This document shows, piece by piece, positions 43,328 to 52,842 of a stretch of 54,060 bases of DNA. Made by a program: the position numbers and the translations under genes. The DNA is taken from contig CAZIOW010000005.1 of NCBI GenBank assembly GCA_964541025.1, positions 1 through 54,060 of the forward strand. Reading direction: 5' to 3'. The DNA comes from JAGDXO01 sp964541025. GTDB taxonomy: Archaea; Thermoplasmatota; Thermoplasmata; Thermoplasmatales; GCA-001856825. The notes below the pieces were generated by a model that made no database searches, was not told the DNA's origin, and worked only from the letters and a program-made list of their open reading frames with translations. How positions within the stretch are numbered: position 1 is the first letter of the stretch; each line of letters opens with the position of its first letter.

Positions 43328-44494
43328 TCACTTCGCAATAAGATAAAACGGAGTATAATTTATAATCTTTACCTTCCTGTTTTCTCCTATATGGCCCTTT
43401 TTGACTATGACTGGATGATAGTTCTCATCCCTCCCTATTAGAGTTCCATCCTTTCCCTCCTCCATCAGGGTTATCTCTACTTCCATCCCTTTGAATCTTG
43501 ACATAGATTCCTCCGAGATACTCCTGTGCGCTTCATGGAATATCTGGCTCCACTGCGCAGTCTGGTTGGTGGAAGGTACCTTCCATCTGTAGGCTGGAGT
43601 TCCTGGCCTGGGTGAGTATTTCGTTATGTTCAATATCTCAGGTTTAACTGTTCTAAGCACCTTGAGAGTTTCTCTCAGCCCTTCAACAGTTTCTGTTGGA
43701 AAACCCACAATTACGTCAGTGCTGAGCATCCCCGAAGGGAACTTTTTCCTGAAACTTAATGCTATCTCATTAAATTCCTGAATATTGTACTTCCTACCCA
43801 TTTTCTTTAAAATTGAATTATCGCCACTCTGGAATGGGATATGAAGAAATTTATATATTTTTTGAGAATCCATCACCCTAAGCAGGTCATCAAATATTGA
43901 ATAAGCATTTTCAGGTTCCATCATCCCTACCCGTATCCTGAAATCCCCTTCAATTTCAGTAATACGCGATAACAATTCAGGAAGACTTTTGCCATTATCT
44001 TGACCATAGGAAGCTGTATCAAGTGCAGTTATTCTAATCTCCTTTGCACCAGATGAAACCAATTTTTTTACACTTTCGAGAATATTTCCCTCATCAAAGC
44101 TCCTCAATCTTCCCCTTGCTATCCTTGAGATACAGAAAGTGCAACCACCGTTACAGCCCTCAGCTACAGGGAGACCCACACTCAGATCATCGTGCTTTAT
44201 GATGGGGAGGTTCCCAACAGAATACTTAAAATCGAGTTTTTTGACATTTTCCAGGGGGAAATGGGTCAGGCATCCAGATACAATAACTTCCTTTCCCTCC
44301 TTCCTGATCTCTTCAATTCTTTTCCTCATCTTTTCCTCAGTATGCTTTATAACTACACATGTTGATAGAAGAACAGAATCGGCTTCGACAGGTTCATCAA
44401 CAATCTGATTCCCTTGGGATATGAGGAAATTTGCTATCATCTCTCCCTGAGCCTGATTGAGTGTGCACCCATAATTTTCTAGGTAAAATTTCAA
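43328..44494 (-). CDS. MiaB-like tRNA methylthiotransferase (archaeal MtaB/CDKAL1 type)
   Basis: The radical-SAM enzyme converts t6A37 to ms2t6A in tRNA. The 388-residue protein starts KFYLENYGCTLNQAQGEMIA with the first UPF0004 cysteine, has the second and third in SGCLTH and STCVV, and the radical-SAM cluster motif EGCNGGCTFCISRIARGRLR. A C-terminal TRAM-like domain (about 325-388) includes VEITLMEEGKDGTLIGRDEN. The start appears to be TTG, because the family begins there and AAAGGTGA lies nine bases upstream; a GTG at 44506 is the alternative. It is co-transcribed with the Nudix gene. Confidence 0.9.
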   Translation of the reverse strand: MKFYLENYGCTLNQAQGEMIANFLISQGNQIVDEPVEADSVLLSTCVVIKHTEEKMRKRIEEIRKEGKEVIVSGCLTHFPLENVKKLDFKYSVGNLPIIKHDDLSVGLPVAEGCNGGCTFCISRIARGRLRSFDEGNILESVKKLVSSGAKEIRITALDTASYGQDNGKSLPELLSRITEIEGDFRIRVGMMEPENAYSIFDDLLRVMDSQKIYKFLHIPFQSGDNSILKKMGRKYNIQEFNEIALSFRKKFPSGMLSTDVIVGFPTETVEGLRETLKVLRTVKPEILNITKYSPRPGTPAYRWKVPSTNQTAQWSQIFHEAHRSISEESMSRFKGMEVEITLMEEGKDGTLIGRDENYHPVIVKKGHIGENRKVKIINYTPFYLIAK

Positions 44495-44643
44495 TTTGAT
44501 CTTCACCTTTCTTTGTTCAATATTGACAAGTAATAGAAAATTCTAACGTTATTCTTGAAAACAATTATTCTCATTTCAAAATGTATGATTTCAATTGAAA
44601 ACTGGAATATTTCACTCAAAAATTTCAGGAAGAATAAAGAAAA

Positions 44644-44652
44644 TTAGATATA
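44644..44652 (+). promoter_or_regulatory. Box A of thrS
   Basis: TTAGATATA is centred 25 nt before the ATG at 44673. It supports that start over a TTG at 44595, which would add 26 basic residues not seen in the family. Confidence 0.6.
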
Positions 44653-44672
44653 GGACTAACTTATCTTTTTCT

Positions 44673-46631
44673 ATGCAGGTCAGATTGAGGCGTGGCGAAA
44701 AAACTACAGAGTTGGAAATTTCTTCACCCAAGTCTGTCGAAGAGATCCTTGAATCTATGAATTACAGGGATAAGGACCTTGTGGCAGCCAAGGTGAATGG
44801 AAAGCTGGTTGATCTATCACATATTGTTAACGAAGATGCCACAATAGAACCCGTAAGGATAGATAGTGAGGACGGTATTCACATTCTGAGGCATTCAGGT
44901 GCTCATATTCTTGCTCAGGCTGTCAAGGAACTTTATCCAGATGCCCAGCCAACTGTAGGACCAGTAACCGAAGATCCGCCAGGATTCTATTATGACATAC
45001 ATATGAGAAATGTTACTGAAGAAGACCTGAAAAAAATTGAAGATAAGATGAGGGAAATAGTGAAGTTAAATCTTAAAATTTCAAGGAAAGAACTGAAGAA
45101 AGATGAACTAAAGGAACTTTTTAAGAACAACCCATTCAAGCTGGAATTGATTGAGGAAAATGTACCAGATGGTTCTTCATCAACCATCTATGAACAGGGG
45201 AATTTCGTTGATTTCTGTCTTGGCCCGCACCTGCCCTCAACAGGATATCTGAGGGCTTTCAAAATTCTCTCAGTATCTAATGCGTACTGGAGAGGAAATG
45301 AGAAAGGAACCCCTCTAGTGAGGATATATGGCACTGCATTTCCAAATGAGAAGATGATGAAGGAATATTTTGCAATGCTCGAAGAGGCAAAGAGGAGGGA
45401 CCATCGTAAACTTGGTGCGGAACTAGATCTTTTCATCATGAGACCTGAATACGGTCCTTCATTTCCAATTTACACTCCTAAGGGGGTTGCCCTGAGGAAT
45501 GAGCTCATCAATTATATGAAACAGCTAAACAGGAAGGCAGGTTACGAGGAGGTGTGGACACCTCATGCCTTTAAAACTACTCTCTGGGAGAAATCCGGCC
45601 ATATGTCACATTACAGGGATAATATGTTTCTCATGGAAGTGGAAAATGAAGATTATGGTATGAAGCCCATGAATTGCCCAGGACACATCCTCATATTCCA
45701 GAGAAAGGCTTGGAGCTACAGGGATATGCCTGTCCGTTTTAGTGAATTCGCAACTGTCTACAGGTACGAAAAGTCAGGGGTCACCAGTGGACTGCTGAGA
45801 GTGAGGTCCCTCACACAGGATGATGGCCATGCATTCGTAAGAATGGATCAGATAGAAGAGGAAGTAGGGAAGCTTATAGATATAATCAAGGAAGTCTATT
45901 ACAGCACATTCGGTATCAAGGAGCTAAAATTCAAGCTAAGCACGAGGGACGAGAATAACAAAGAAAAGTATACAGGTTCGAGCGAAGTCTGGGAAAGGGC
46001 TACGAAAGCGCTGAAGCAGAGTTTGGAGAACAGGTCAATAAAATATGAAATAAAGGAAGGAGAAGCAGCTTTTTACGGTCCGAAAATTGATGTTGATGTG
46101 AGGGATGCCATAGGAAGGTACTGGCAGCTCTCTACTATACAGCTTGATTTCTTCATGCCTGATAAGGACCACTTTGATCTGAAATACAATGATGAAAACA
46201 ATCAACCACAGCAACCAGTCATGATACACAGAGCGATATACGGTTCACTTGACAGGTTTATGGGAGTCATAATAGAGCACTTCGCAGGTGCTTTCCCGCT
46301 TTGGATATCTCCAATACAGGTAAGGGTAGTCAATATTTCAGAAGGGAGCATAGAATATTCCAAAAAGGTTATAGAAAGGGTGATCTCAGAGGGCATAAGG
46401 GTTGATAGCGACCTATCGTCAGAGACCATAAACAAGAAGATCAGGGAAGCTCATGGCGACAAGATACCCTATACTATAATCATCGGAGACAAAGAGGTAA
46501 ATGAATCAAAGATATCTGTAAGAGATAGGAAAAATAAACAGAAGAATCTGGTTTCACTGGAAGATTTCATTACAGTATTGAAGGAAGAGATTATCGGCAA
46601 ATCTCTGGATGTTAATTTCTGCAATAAATAA
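44673..46631 (+). CDS. thrS: Threonyl-tRNA synthetase, bacterial type with TGS and editing domains
   Basis: The class II enzyme charges and proofreads tRNA-Thr. The 652-residue protein has an N-terminal TGS domain (VRLRRGEKTTELEI), the N2 editing domain with HxxxH in RHSGAHILAQAV and the distal cysteine in FVDFCLGPHLPSTGYL, then the catalytic core with motif 2 (EFATVYRYEKSGVTSGLLR), the zinc residues in MNCPGH and motif 3 GSLDRFMGVIIEH, and the anticodon domain. Most archaea use a ThrRS with a D-aminoacyl deacylase-like editing domain; this one has the bacterial type. The 26-base box A spacing fixes the start. Confidence 0.96.
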   Translation: MQVRLRRGEKTTELEISSPKSVEEILESMNYRDKDLVAAKVNGKLVDLSHIVNEDATIEPVRIDSEDGIHILRHSGAHILAQAVKELYPDAQPTVGPVTEDPPGFYYDIHMRNVTEEDLKKIEDKMREIVKLNLKISRKELKKDELKELFKNNPFKLELIEENVPDGSSSTIYEQGNFVDFCLGPHLPSTGYLRAFKILSVSNAYWRGNEKGTPLVRIYGTAFPNEKMMKEYFAMLEEAKRRDHRKLGAELDLFIMRPEYGPSFPIYTPKGVALRNELINYMKQLNRKAGYEEVWTPHAFKTTLWEKSGHMSHYRDNMFLMEVENEDYGMKPMNCPGHILIFQRKAWSYRDMPVRFSEFATVYRYEKSGVTSGLLRVRSLTQDDGHAFVRMDQIEEEVGKLIDIIKEVYYSTFGIKELKFKLSTRDENNKEKYTGSSEVWERATKALKQSLENRSIKYEIKEGEAAFYGPKIDVDVRDAIGRYWQLSTIQLDFFMPDKDHFDLKYNDENNQPQQPVMIHRAIYGSLDRFMGVIIEHFAGAFPLWISPIQVRVVNISEGSIEYSKKVIERVISEGIRVDSDLSSETINKKIREAHGDKIPYTIIIGDKEVNESKISVRDRKNKQKNLVSLEDFITVLKEEIIGKSLDVNFCNK

Positions 46632-46668
46632 TTTTCCTTTCCTTTAAGAATTGAATAATAAGGGAAAA

Positions 46669-46680
46669 ATTATTAATATT
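46669..46680 (+). promoter_or_regulatory. Box A of the penicillin acylase-family gene
   Basis: ATTATTAATATT is centred about 26 nt before the ATG at 46700, so a TTG at 46679, which lies within this box, is not the start. Confidence 0.55.
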
Positions 46681-46699
46681 GTTTAAAACATTCTTTAAT

Positions 46700-49264
46700 A
46701 TGCATTTAAGGAAAGGCAGGTTCGTAATATCAATTATAATTCTTGTGATCGTTTTGCTCATCTCTACTATGCCGCTTGGACCACTTCCGTCAATAATTTC
46801 TATGACCAACCCTTCAACGGGTATAATTTCTCCCACTAATCAATCAGTATCACTTGGGTTATCTTATGTGAATGTTACACAAAATGGAAGCACTGCCCAT
46901 GTAATAATAAATGTTCAATCTGATGGGATAATAGGAATAGCATCAGATAAAACGTGGGGACTTTATTATGAACAGGGTTATCAGGAAGCAAAGTATAGAT
47001 TGGAACAGATGGAATTTCTCAAGAGAACTGCATTAGGGACCCTTGCGCAGGTAGTAGGGCCATCTGCGGTAGGGACTGACATATTTTTCAGGCAGCTGGA
47101 AGACTTGCAGATAGCAGAACAGGAGAATGCAAATCTGTCCCGGGACAGCAGAGCTTATCTTGCGATAAGTGAATTTGCGGATGGAATTAATGCATATATT
47201 GAGAGCCTTTCACCCGCTGAATACCCAATGCTGTTCAAAATACTTAGTTTCCAGCCTTCGCTATGGAATGTTACTGACGTCCTTGCGGTTCAACAATTAT
47301 TCCTCTGGGAAAACAGTGCAGGGGGTTTTGATCCAATTTATTTCAACTACGCACTCCAGAATATGCCTGAGAATATAATCAGAGGAATATACCCTGTATA
47401 TCCGGAGGGGATTCAACACCCAATAGTTCCATATTCCCTGAATCCTGGAATATATAATGAAACTGGAAATATGGAAAATCTTTCTTTCTATACTCCTTCA
47501 TTCATAATAAATCAGAGTGAAATGAAATCCATAAATTCCTATTTTGCCGATCCACCCGGTCTTCCATCGTGGCTCAGCCTTCTTTGGCAGGACCTGAATC
47601 TAAAGTATGCAACATTCAAGGATCTTGGTAGCAATAACTGGGCAGTCAATGGGATCAAAACAGAAAACACTTCTGCACTGCTTGCAAATGATCCGCATCT
47701 ATCTACAACAGTACCTTCAATATGGATTGGGTTCCAGTTGGTATCCCCCGGCGAAAATGTTGTAGGCGTAATATTCCCGGGATTTCCTGGAATAATACTG
47801 GGCCATAATCCTTACATAGCTTGGGGTGCCACAAATGGACAGATACAGCAGACTTATTTCTATGCAGAACAGACCTCAGCTAATCATCCATATCAGTATT
47901 TCTCAAATGGTCAGTGGTTACATTTCAACATCATGAATGAGACGATTAATGTCAAGGGAGGGGATCCTGTTAACATTCAGGTTGAAAGGGCGGACAACGG
48001 AGTAGTTCTCATAAACAACCCAACTCCTATAGCAATGGACTGGACAGGGCTGATACCAAGCTATGAAATAAACGCAGTCCTGAATATGGATTATGCAAAG
48101 AACGTCACACAGTTCAGACAGAACATTTCTGAATGGTTCAGGGTGGGAATTCAGAACTGGGCAGTTGCAGACAAATATGGAAATATAGGGATCTTCCCGT
48201 ATGGAAGATATCCGATTATAGAACACGGAAATCCAAGGGGAATTTTACCGGGCAACGGCAGTTCCAACTGGATTGGTTTCATCCCTATCTCAAAGCTTCC
48301 ATATCTGTACAATCCTTCAAATGGATTTGTTTTTTCAAGCAATCAGATAACAGTCTCAGATAATTATCCCTATTATATTGGGTGGGATCAGGAATCAGGC
48401 TTCAGGGCTGATCAGGCTTATTATATGCTAAGCACAATGAATGATTTAAATACCGAGAAAATGGAAGAAATACAGCTTAGCGTTCACGATTACAGCACGA
48501 ATGTTTTTCTTCCTCCCCTATTATATCTGCTGAATAGGGAAGGCCTCAATAAAACCCCAGAATATCAGGCTCTTGTATCATGGAATGGTAATTTCACAAC
48601 AAATTCAACGGCAGCGACACTATATCATTTCTGGCTTCTAAACTATATAAATCTCACATTCCAGCCCTATATGTCATCTTTCAACATAACTTTAGACGAG
48701 GGTTATGGACAATTTTCATTTTTCCTCGGAGGAGATGATTATTATCACGGACCCCTTATAGAAGATCTCATGAACTGGACACTTAACTATCCAAATGCTG
48801 CTTACTTTGACGTTTATTACAGCAACGGCACTGTGAAGGAAGAAAGGAATGCATTTTCCATAATGAGCGAAGCGTACAACATTACTATAAATACAATGGT
48901 GAAGGAATACGGTATCATATCAAATAGCTGGCAGTGGGGAAATTTCCACAAGAGGGAACTTTCAAGTTTCTTTGGAGTAAATTCACTAAACACATCCTCC
49001 ATCCCGGCCCCGGGTGATGGAAATACACTGAACGCAGCATATGGGATGGAATCATCATTTGGGCCTTCATGGAGGTTAGTTGCTAACATGAGTGATCCGA
49101 TAAATGCCCAGGGTATATACCCAGGAGGACTTACGGAGAATCCTCTAAGTCCCTATTATCAAAACAATTTTATTCCATGGAATAGCGGTGATTATTACAC
49201 TATAATACCATCCACAGTCCCAGGTCCATTCCTGTATCTGTATGTAGGAGGTGAAGAACCATGA
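46700..49264 (+). CDS. Exported penicillin acylase-family N-terminal nucleophile hydrolase
   Basis: Members cleave amide bonds in beta-lactams, acyl-homoserine lactones or other N-acyl compounds after self-processing. The 854-residue precursor has an N-terminal signal or anchor helix (about 8-28) after HLRKGR, an alpha-chain motif GLYYEQGYQEAKYRLEQ, and the processing site GSNNWAVNG with the nucleophile Ser311, whose release gives a beta chain of about 540 residues. HLSTTVPSIWIG and NGQIQQTYFYAEQ follow, as in the family. Many Asn-x-Ser/Thr sites suit a surface glycoprotein. It is coupled (ATGA) to a small membrane protein. The true substrate is unknown. Confidence 0.92.
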   Translation: MHLRKGRFVISIIILVIVLLISTMPLGPLPSIISMTNPSTGIISPTNQSVSLGLSYVNVTQNGSTAHVIINVQSDGIIGIASDKTWGLYYEQGYQEAKYRLEQMEFLKRTALGTLAQVVGPSAVGTDIFFRQLEDLQIAEQENANLSRDSRAYLAISEFADGINAYIESLSPAEYPMLFKILSFQPSLWNVTDVLAVQQLFLWENSAGGFDPIYFNYALQNMPENIIRGIYPVYPEGIQHPIVPYSLNPGIYNETGNMENLSFYTPSFIINQSEMKSINSYFADPPGLPSWLSLLWQDLNLKYATFKDLGSNNWAVNGIKTENTSALLANDPHLSTTVPSIWIGFQLVSPGENVVGVIFPGFPGIILGHNPYIAWGATNGQIQQTYFYAEQTSANHPYQYFSNGQWLHFNIMNETINVKGGDPVNIQVERADNGVVLINNPTPIAMDWTGLIPSYEINAVLNMDYAKNVTQFRQNISEWFRVGIQNWAVADKYGNIGIFPYGRYPIIEHGNPRGILPGNGSSNWIGFIPISKLPYLYNPSNGFVFSSNQITVSDNYPYYIGWDQESGFRADQAYYMLSTMNDLNTEKMEEIQLSVHDYSTNVFLPPLLYLLNREGLNKTPEYQALVSWNGNFTTNSTAATLYHFWLLNYINLTFQPYMSSFNITLDEGYGQFSFFLGGDDYYHGPLIEDLMNWTLNYPNAAYFDVYYSNGTVKEERNAFSIMSEAYNITINTMVKEYGIISNSWQWGNFHKRELSSFFGVNSLNTSSIPAPGDGNTLNAAYGMESSFGPSWRLVANMSDPINAQGIYPGGLTENPLSPYYQNNFIPWNSGDYYTIIPSTVPGPFLYLYVGGEEP

Positions 49265-49599
49265 AAATATACGTTGCACTTATAATACAGCTAATACTTT
49301 CATTCATATTTGCCTCGATTTCAGTATGGTTTCTGGCAATAGCAACAGCATTCTTTCTTTCGCTGTATATGAATGATAAAAGGAAAATAGTTGGACTTTA
49401 CACATCAATCTCATCTCTTGTGGGTATATTTCTATATATAACAGTCACAGGATTTCCTACAAGAATAGCCAATTCATCTCTCTTCTCAACTATTTCTGGA
49501 ATTCCGGGAGGCCCCTCATTTCTATTCATAATACTTGCAGTTGAAGTTTTAGCTACAACTTTCCTTGCATCGCTAATAGGGTCTTCATTTTATAAATAA
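49261..49599 (+). CDS. Small membrane protein coupled to the acylase gene
   Basis: The 112-residue protein is almost entirely hydrophobic, with helices at about 4-20, 22-38, 48-64 and 85-107 and a short basic loop MNDKRKIV at 40-47. It starts in an ATGA overlap with the acylase stop, so the two are co-translated. The segment FPTRIANSSLFSTISGIPGG probably lies outside the cell. No family is recognised. It may help anchor, export or process the acylase, but this rests only on gene coupling. Confidence 0.75.
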   Translation: MKIYVALIIQLILSFIFASISVWFLAIATAFFLSLYMNDKRKIVGLYTSISSLVGIFLYITVTGFPTRIANSSLFSTISGIPGGPSFLFIILAVEVLATTFLASLIGSSFYK

Positions 49600-49636
49600 T
49601 CAGATAAGTTTTTATTTTTAACATCATTTATTTTTT

Positions 49637-49939
49637 ATGGCCGAATTTAACTGTTATATTTGCAAGAACTCTATAAAGACAGGAGAAAAGTTCACATTTA
49701 CCAAGAGTGGAGCAGTGCATTTCACATGTTTTATATCAGAAAAGAGTCAGGAAATAAAGAGTGAAGATTTTGATAAACTCAGAGCTCTATCTATTTTAAT
49801 GGATAGTGAACTTCAGCATCTGCTTAACATTCTAAGCATCAGGGACGTGCCATCTGACATTCAGGAAAAAATTAGGGTAAAATACAAGAATATAGAGAAA
49901 GAGGTAAACGAGACAACTCAGATGATACTTTCACTTTAA
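49637..49939 (+). CDS. DUF2175-like zinc-binding protein
   Basis: The 100-residue protein begins with a zinc-finger-like FNCYICKNSIKTGEKFTF, then AVHFTCFISEK, giving ligands Cys6, Cys9, His28 and Cys31. The remaining helix-rich part is RALSILMDSELQHLLNIL and so on. This pattern fits DUF2175, a small archaeal family of unknown function. A box A, GTTTTTATTTTTA near 49608-49620, lies at leaderless distance, and no SD is seen. It is transcribed separately from the neighbours. Confidence 0.75.
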   Translation: MAEFNCYICKNSIKTGEKFTFTKSGAVHFTCFISEKSQEIKSEDFDKLRALSILMDSELQHLLNILSIRDVPSDIQEKIRVKYKNIEKEVNETTQMILSL

Positions 49940-49975
49940 CCTTAAAAATAACATTTTTATCTTCACGATTATGAA

Positions 49976-49985
49976 GGGAGGTGAT
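49976..49985 (+). promoter_or_regulatory. Near-perfect Shine-Dalgarno site of the MmgE/PrpD gene
   Basis: GGGAGGTGAT lies three bases before the ATG at 49989 and excludes the upstream in-frame ATG at 49971, which would put the SD inside the reading frame. Confidence 0.65.
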
Positions 49986-49988
49986 TCT

Positions 49989-51317
49989 ATGACTATCGCA
50001 GAAGATATATATGAATATTCTGAAAAGCTGATGGAATCAAAAATTGATGAGCAGATTTCAGAAGAAATCAAGAAAAGGATTGTTGACTCTATATTTGTAT
50101 CATATGGTGCAAGAAATGCAGAACCAGTAAAGATTGCTGAAAGGGCATTACTTCCCAGCAAGGGAAAACTCAACTCTCCCATTTACTTTAGAAGCAGGAA
50201 AGCCTCTGTGGACATAGCAACATTTCTCAACGGAAGCATGACTAGATATCTTGATTATAATGACACTTATCTTTCCAAGGAGGCATTGCATCCATCTGAT
50301 AACATCCCTCCTATCCTTGCATATGGATATTCAATAGAGGAGAATGGAGAGAGAATGATAAAGTCTATAGGTGTTGCATATCAGGTTGTTGGAGCACTAT
50401 CTGATGCTGTTTCAATTAGAGACAGGGGGTGGGACCATGTTACGTACATATCAATTTCATCAGCCGCAGGACTTGCTGCATTGAACGGATATGACAGAGA
50501 CAAGTTTATTCATACACTTAATCTTGGAATTAATAATAACATAAGCTTGAGACAGACAAGGGCCGGCGAATTGAGCATGTGGAAGGGTACAACCGCAGCC
50601 AACGCATCAAGAAACAGTGTATTTGCCGCAATGCTGGCAGGTGAAGGATTCACAGGACCTTCTCCAATATTTGAAGGAGAAATGGGTTTCTTCAAACAGG
50701 TTTCTGGAGAATTTAAGTTGGATTTCACCAAGAACTATATACTAAAAACTATGATCAAGAATTTTCCGGTAGAATACCATGCAATGAGTGCAGTCGAGGC
50801 AGCTCTGAATATTAAGGAGAAGATAGGAAAGGAAAAAATTGAAGACATCAGGGTTGATACATTCTCTGTCGCACACAAGATAATTGTGAAAGATCCTGAA
50901 AAATTGAGACCAAAAACAAAGGAGACAGCAGATCACAGCATGCCATACATAATAGCATATTCACTTCTTTATGGCTCGCCAAATCCATCATCGTTTTCAA
51001 AAAAATATCTTGAAGACTCTAAAATATTAAGCTTAATAGATAAAATGAAAGTATCAGTCAGTCCGGAATATGATAAAATGTATCCGGAATATCTGCCAGT
51101 CAAAATAACTGTTTTTACAAAATCAGGAAAGGAGGAAAGTGAAGTACTTTTCCCCAAGGGGCACTTCAGGAATCCCTATTCATGGGACGATCTGCAATCA
51201 AAAGGTGAAAGGATAATGGACTCAAGGGACAGGGCAAAGGAAATACTTGAAGCCGGAAAGAAATTCGAGAGAATAAGTGCAAAAGAATTTTTTGATGTTG
51301 TAAACAACAACCATTGA
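49989..51317 (+). CDS. MmgE/PrpD family protein (2-methylcitrate dehydratase-like)
   Basis: PrpD enzymes dehydrate 2-methylcitrate in propionate breakdown; relatives act on other hydroxy-acids. The 442-residue protein has the family regions FVSYGARNAEPVKIAERALL, FLNGSMTRYLDYNDTYLSKEALHPSDNIPP with the conserved Asp/His cluster, and KNFPVEYHAMSAVEAALNIK. It is full length. No methylcitrate synthase or lyase is adjacent, so the substrate is open. The strong SD points to a leadered mRNA, unlike most neighbours. Confidence 0.9.
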   Translation: MTIAEDIYEYSEKLMESKIDEQISEEIKKRIVDSIFVSYGARNAEPVKIAERALLPSKGKLNSPIYFRSRKASVDIATFLNGSMTRYLDYNDTYLSKEALHPSDNIPPILAYGYSIEENGERMIKSIGVAYQVVGALSDAVSIRDRGWDHVTYISISSAAGLAALNGYDRDKFIHTLNLGINNNISLRQTRAGELSMWKGTTAANASRNSVFAAMLAGEGFTGPSPIFEGEMGFFKQVSGEFKLDFTKNYILKTMIKNFPVEYHAMSAVEAALNIKEKIGKEKIEDIRVDTFSVAHKIIVKDPEKLRPKTKETADHSMPYIIAYSLLYGSPNPSSFSKKYLEDSKILSLIDKMKVSVSPEYDKMYPEYLPVKITVFTKSGKEESEVLFPKGHFRNPYSWDDLQSKGERIMDSRDRAKEILEAGKKFERISAKEFFDVVNNNH

Positions 51318-51354
51318 ATAATATACTCCAGTTCCATTTTTCAAATGCTGAATA

Positions 51355-51368
51355 TTTTTATTTTTTTT
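51355..51368 (+). terminator. T-rich terminator candidate after the PrpD gene
   Basis: Thirteen T residues with one A in 14 bases follow the stop at 51317, as in archaeal intrinsic termination. The run could also include box A of the next gene, so the call is tentative. Confidence 0.35.
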
Positions 51369-51414
51369 CAAAAAATTTTAGTAAGCGGTAGGGCTATAAG
51401 AGGGTGATATTATC

Positions 51415-52782
51415 ATGACAGAAGAAAAAATAGGATGGAATCTGATTGGTGAATCAGAAAGAAAAAAGATATTTGGATTCTCAGAAGAGTATAAAAGATT
51501 CATTGGAGAGGTTAAAACGGAAAGGGAAGCAGTTAAATTTTTCAGAAGGCTTGCAGAGGAAAAAGGTTTTAAAGAGATGACAGGAAAGGTTGTACCAGGT
51601 GGTAAATATTACGTAGTGAAGAATGAAAAGGCAATAGCGTTGGTTCACTTAGGAAAGGATCCATTCGCAGAGTACAAGGTAATCGCTGCACATATGGACT
51701 CTCCCAGGCTAGACGTGAAACCTCATCCACTGGAAGAGGACAAGGAATCACATTTTGTTCTTATGAAAACTCATTATTACGGAGGAATTAAGAAATATCA
51801 GTGGTTCAGCAGACCTATGGCCCTGCATGGGTTGGTTGTGACCAAACAGGGAAAGAAAATTGAAATAAAGATAGGGGAAGAGGAGAACGATCCAGTTTTC
51901 TCAATTCCGGATCTTCTACCGCATCTTTCACGGAAGGAGCAGGGAGAAAAGAAACTTCTTGAAGGATTTGAAGGAGAAAAGATGGAAATAATCGTTTCTC
52001 ACATACCTGCAAAAGATGAGAAGGAAAACGCCTTCAAGAAATATTTCCTGAATTTAATGAAGGAAAGATATGGGATTGATGAAGATGATTTCTATTCCGC
52101 TGATCTGGAAGTTGTCCCAGCAGAAAAGCCCAGGGATGTTGGAATTGATGGAGCTATGATAGGTGCTTATGGGCAGGATGATAAAATCTGCTCTTACACT
52201 GCTACCAGAGCATTGTTAGATGCAAAGACAAACGATAATGTGATAGTGATTCTCTATGACAAAGAAGAGATCGGAAGTGACGGAAATGTGGGTGCCCAGT
52301 CCAATTTCATAGAGTATGTTCTCGTTAATATTCTCGAAAAGTCAGGAAAAAATTATACATATGGCAAATTGCTCGATATAATGCACAGGTCAAAGGTTAT
52401 AAGTGCTGACGTAGGCGCCGCTGTAAATCCGCTGTTCAAAAATGTTCATGATATGAGCAATGCAGGGAAAGCTGGAAACGGGATTCTTATAATGAAATAT
52501 ACAGGATCAGGCGGAAAATATGGTGCAAGCGAGGCCCAGGCAGAATTTATGGCAGAGATAAGAAAGATGTTTGAGGATAAGAAGGTAATTTATCAGTATG
52601 GTCTCCTAGGAAAGGTTGATGAAGGTGGAGGAGGAACTGTAGCCAAATACCTTGCAAGCTATGGTTTCAACGTAATAGATATGGGCCCAGGATTAATAAG
52701 CATGCATTCCCCGTTTGAGCTTGTTAGCAAGCTTGATCTGTGGAGCGCATACAACGCATACAAGGTTTTTATTGAATCATAA
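51415..52782 (+). CDS. M18 family metallo-aminopeptidase
   Basis: This zinc or cobalt enzyme removes N-terminal residues and forms large tetrahedral or dodecameric complexes. The 455-residue protein has metal-ligand regions AAHMDSPRLDVKPHPL (His and Asp), GAYGQDDKICSYTATRAL (Asp), ILYDKEEIGSDGNVGAQSN (Glu-Glu) and GPGLISMHSPFELVSK (His), which is the M18 set. AGGGTGAT (51401-51408) before the ATG is the SD. Aspartyl aminopeptidase is the classical member, but archaeal M18 enzymes vary in preference. In a protein-degrading heterotroph it would process peptides from outside. Confidence 0.93.
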   Translation: MTEEKIGWNLIGESERKKIFGFSEEYKRFIGEVKTEREAVKFFRRLAEEKGFKEMTGKVVPGGKYYVVKNEKAIALVHLGKDPFAEYKVIAAHMDSPRLDVKPHPLEEDKESHFVLMKTHYYGGIKKYQWFSRPMALHGLVVTKQGKKIEIKIGEEENDPVFSIPDLLPHLSRKEQGEKKLLEGFEGEKMEIIVSHIPAKDEKENAFKKYFLNLMKERYGIDEDDFYSADLEVVPAEKPRDVGIDGAMIGAYGQDDKICSYTATRALLDAKTNDNVIVILYDKEEIGSDGNVGAQSNFIEYVLVNILEKSGKNYTYGKLLDIMHRSKVISADVGAAVNPLFKNVHDMSNAGKAGNGILIMKYTGSGGKYGASEAQAEFMAEIRKMFEDKKVIYQYGLLGKVDEGGGGTVAKYLASYGFNVIDMGPGLISMHSPFELVSKLDLWSAYNAYKVFIES

Positions 52783-52842
52783 TTTCTTTAATATTTTAAT
52801 TTTTATAAGTAAAGCTAATATTCTATCTTAAAATAATGGAAT

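Noticed and set aside
44595..44672. Longer ThrRS start at a TTG
   Set aside because: It would place box A inside the gene and add a basic tail before the TGS domain.
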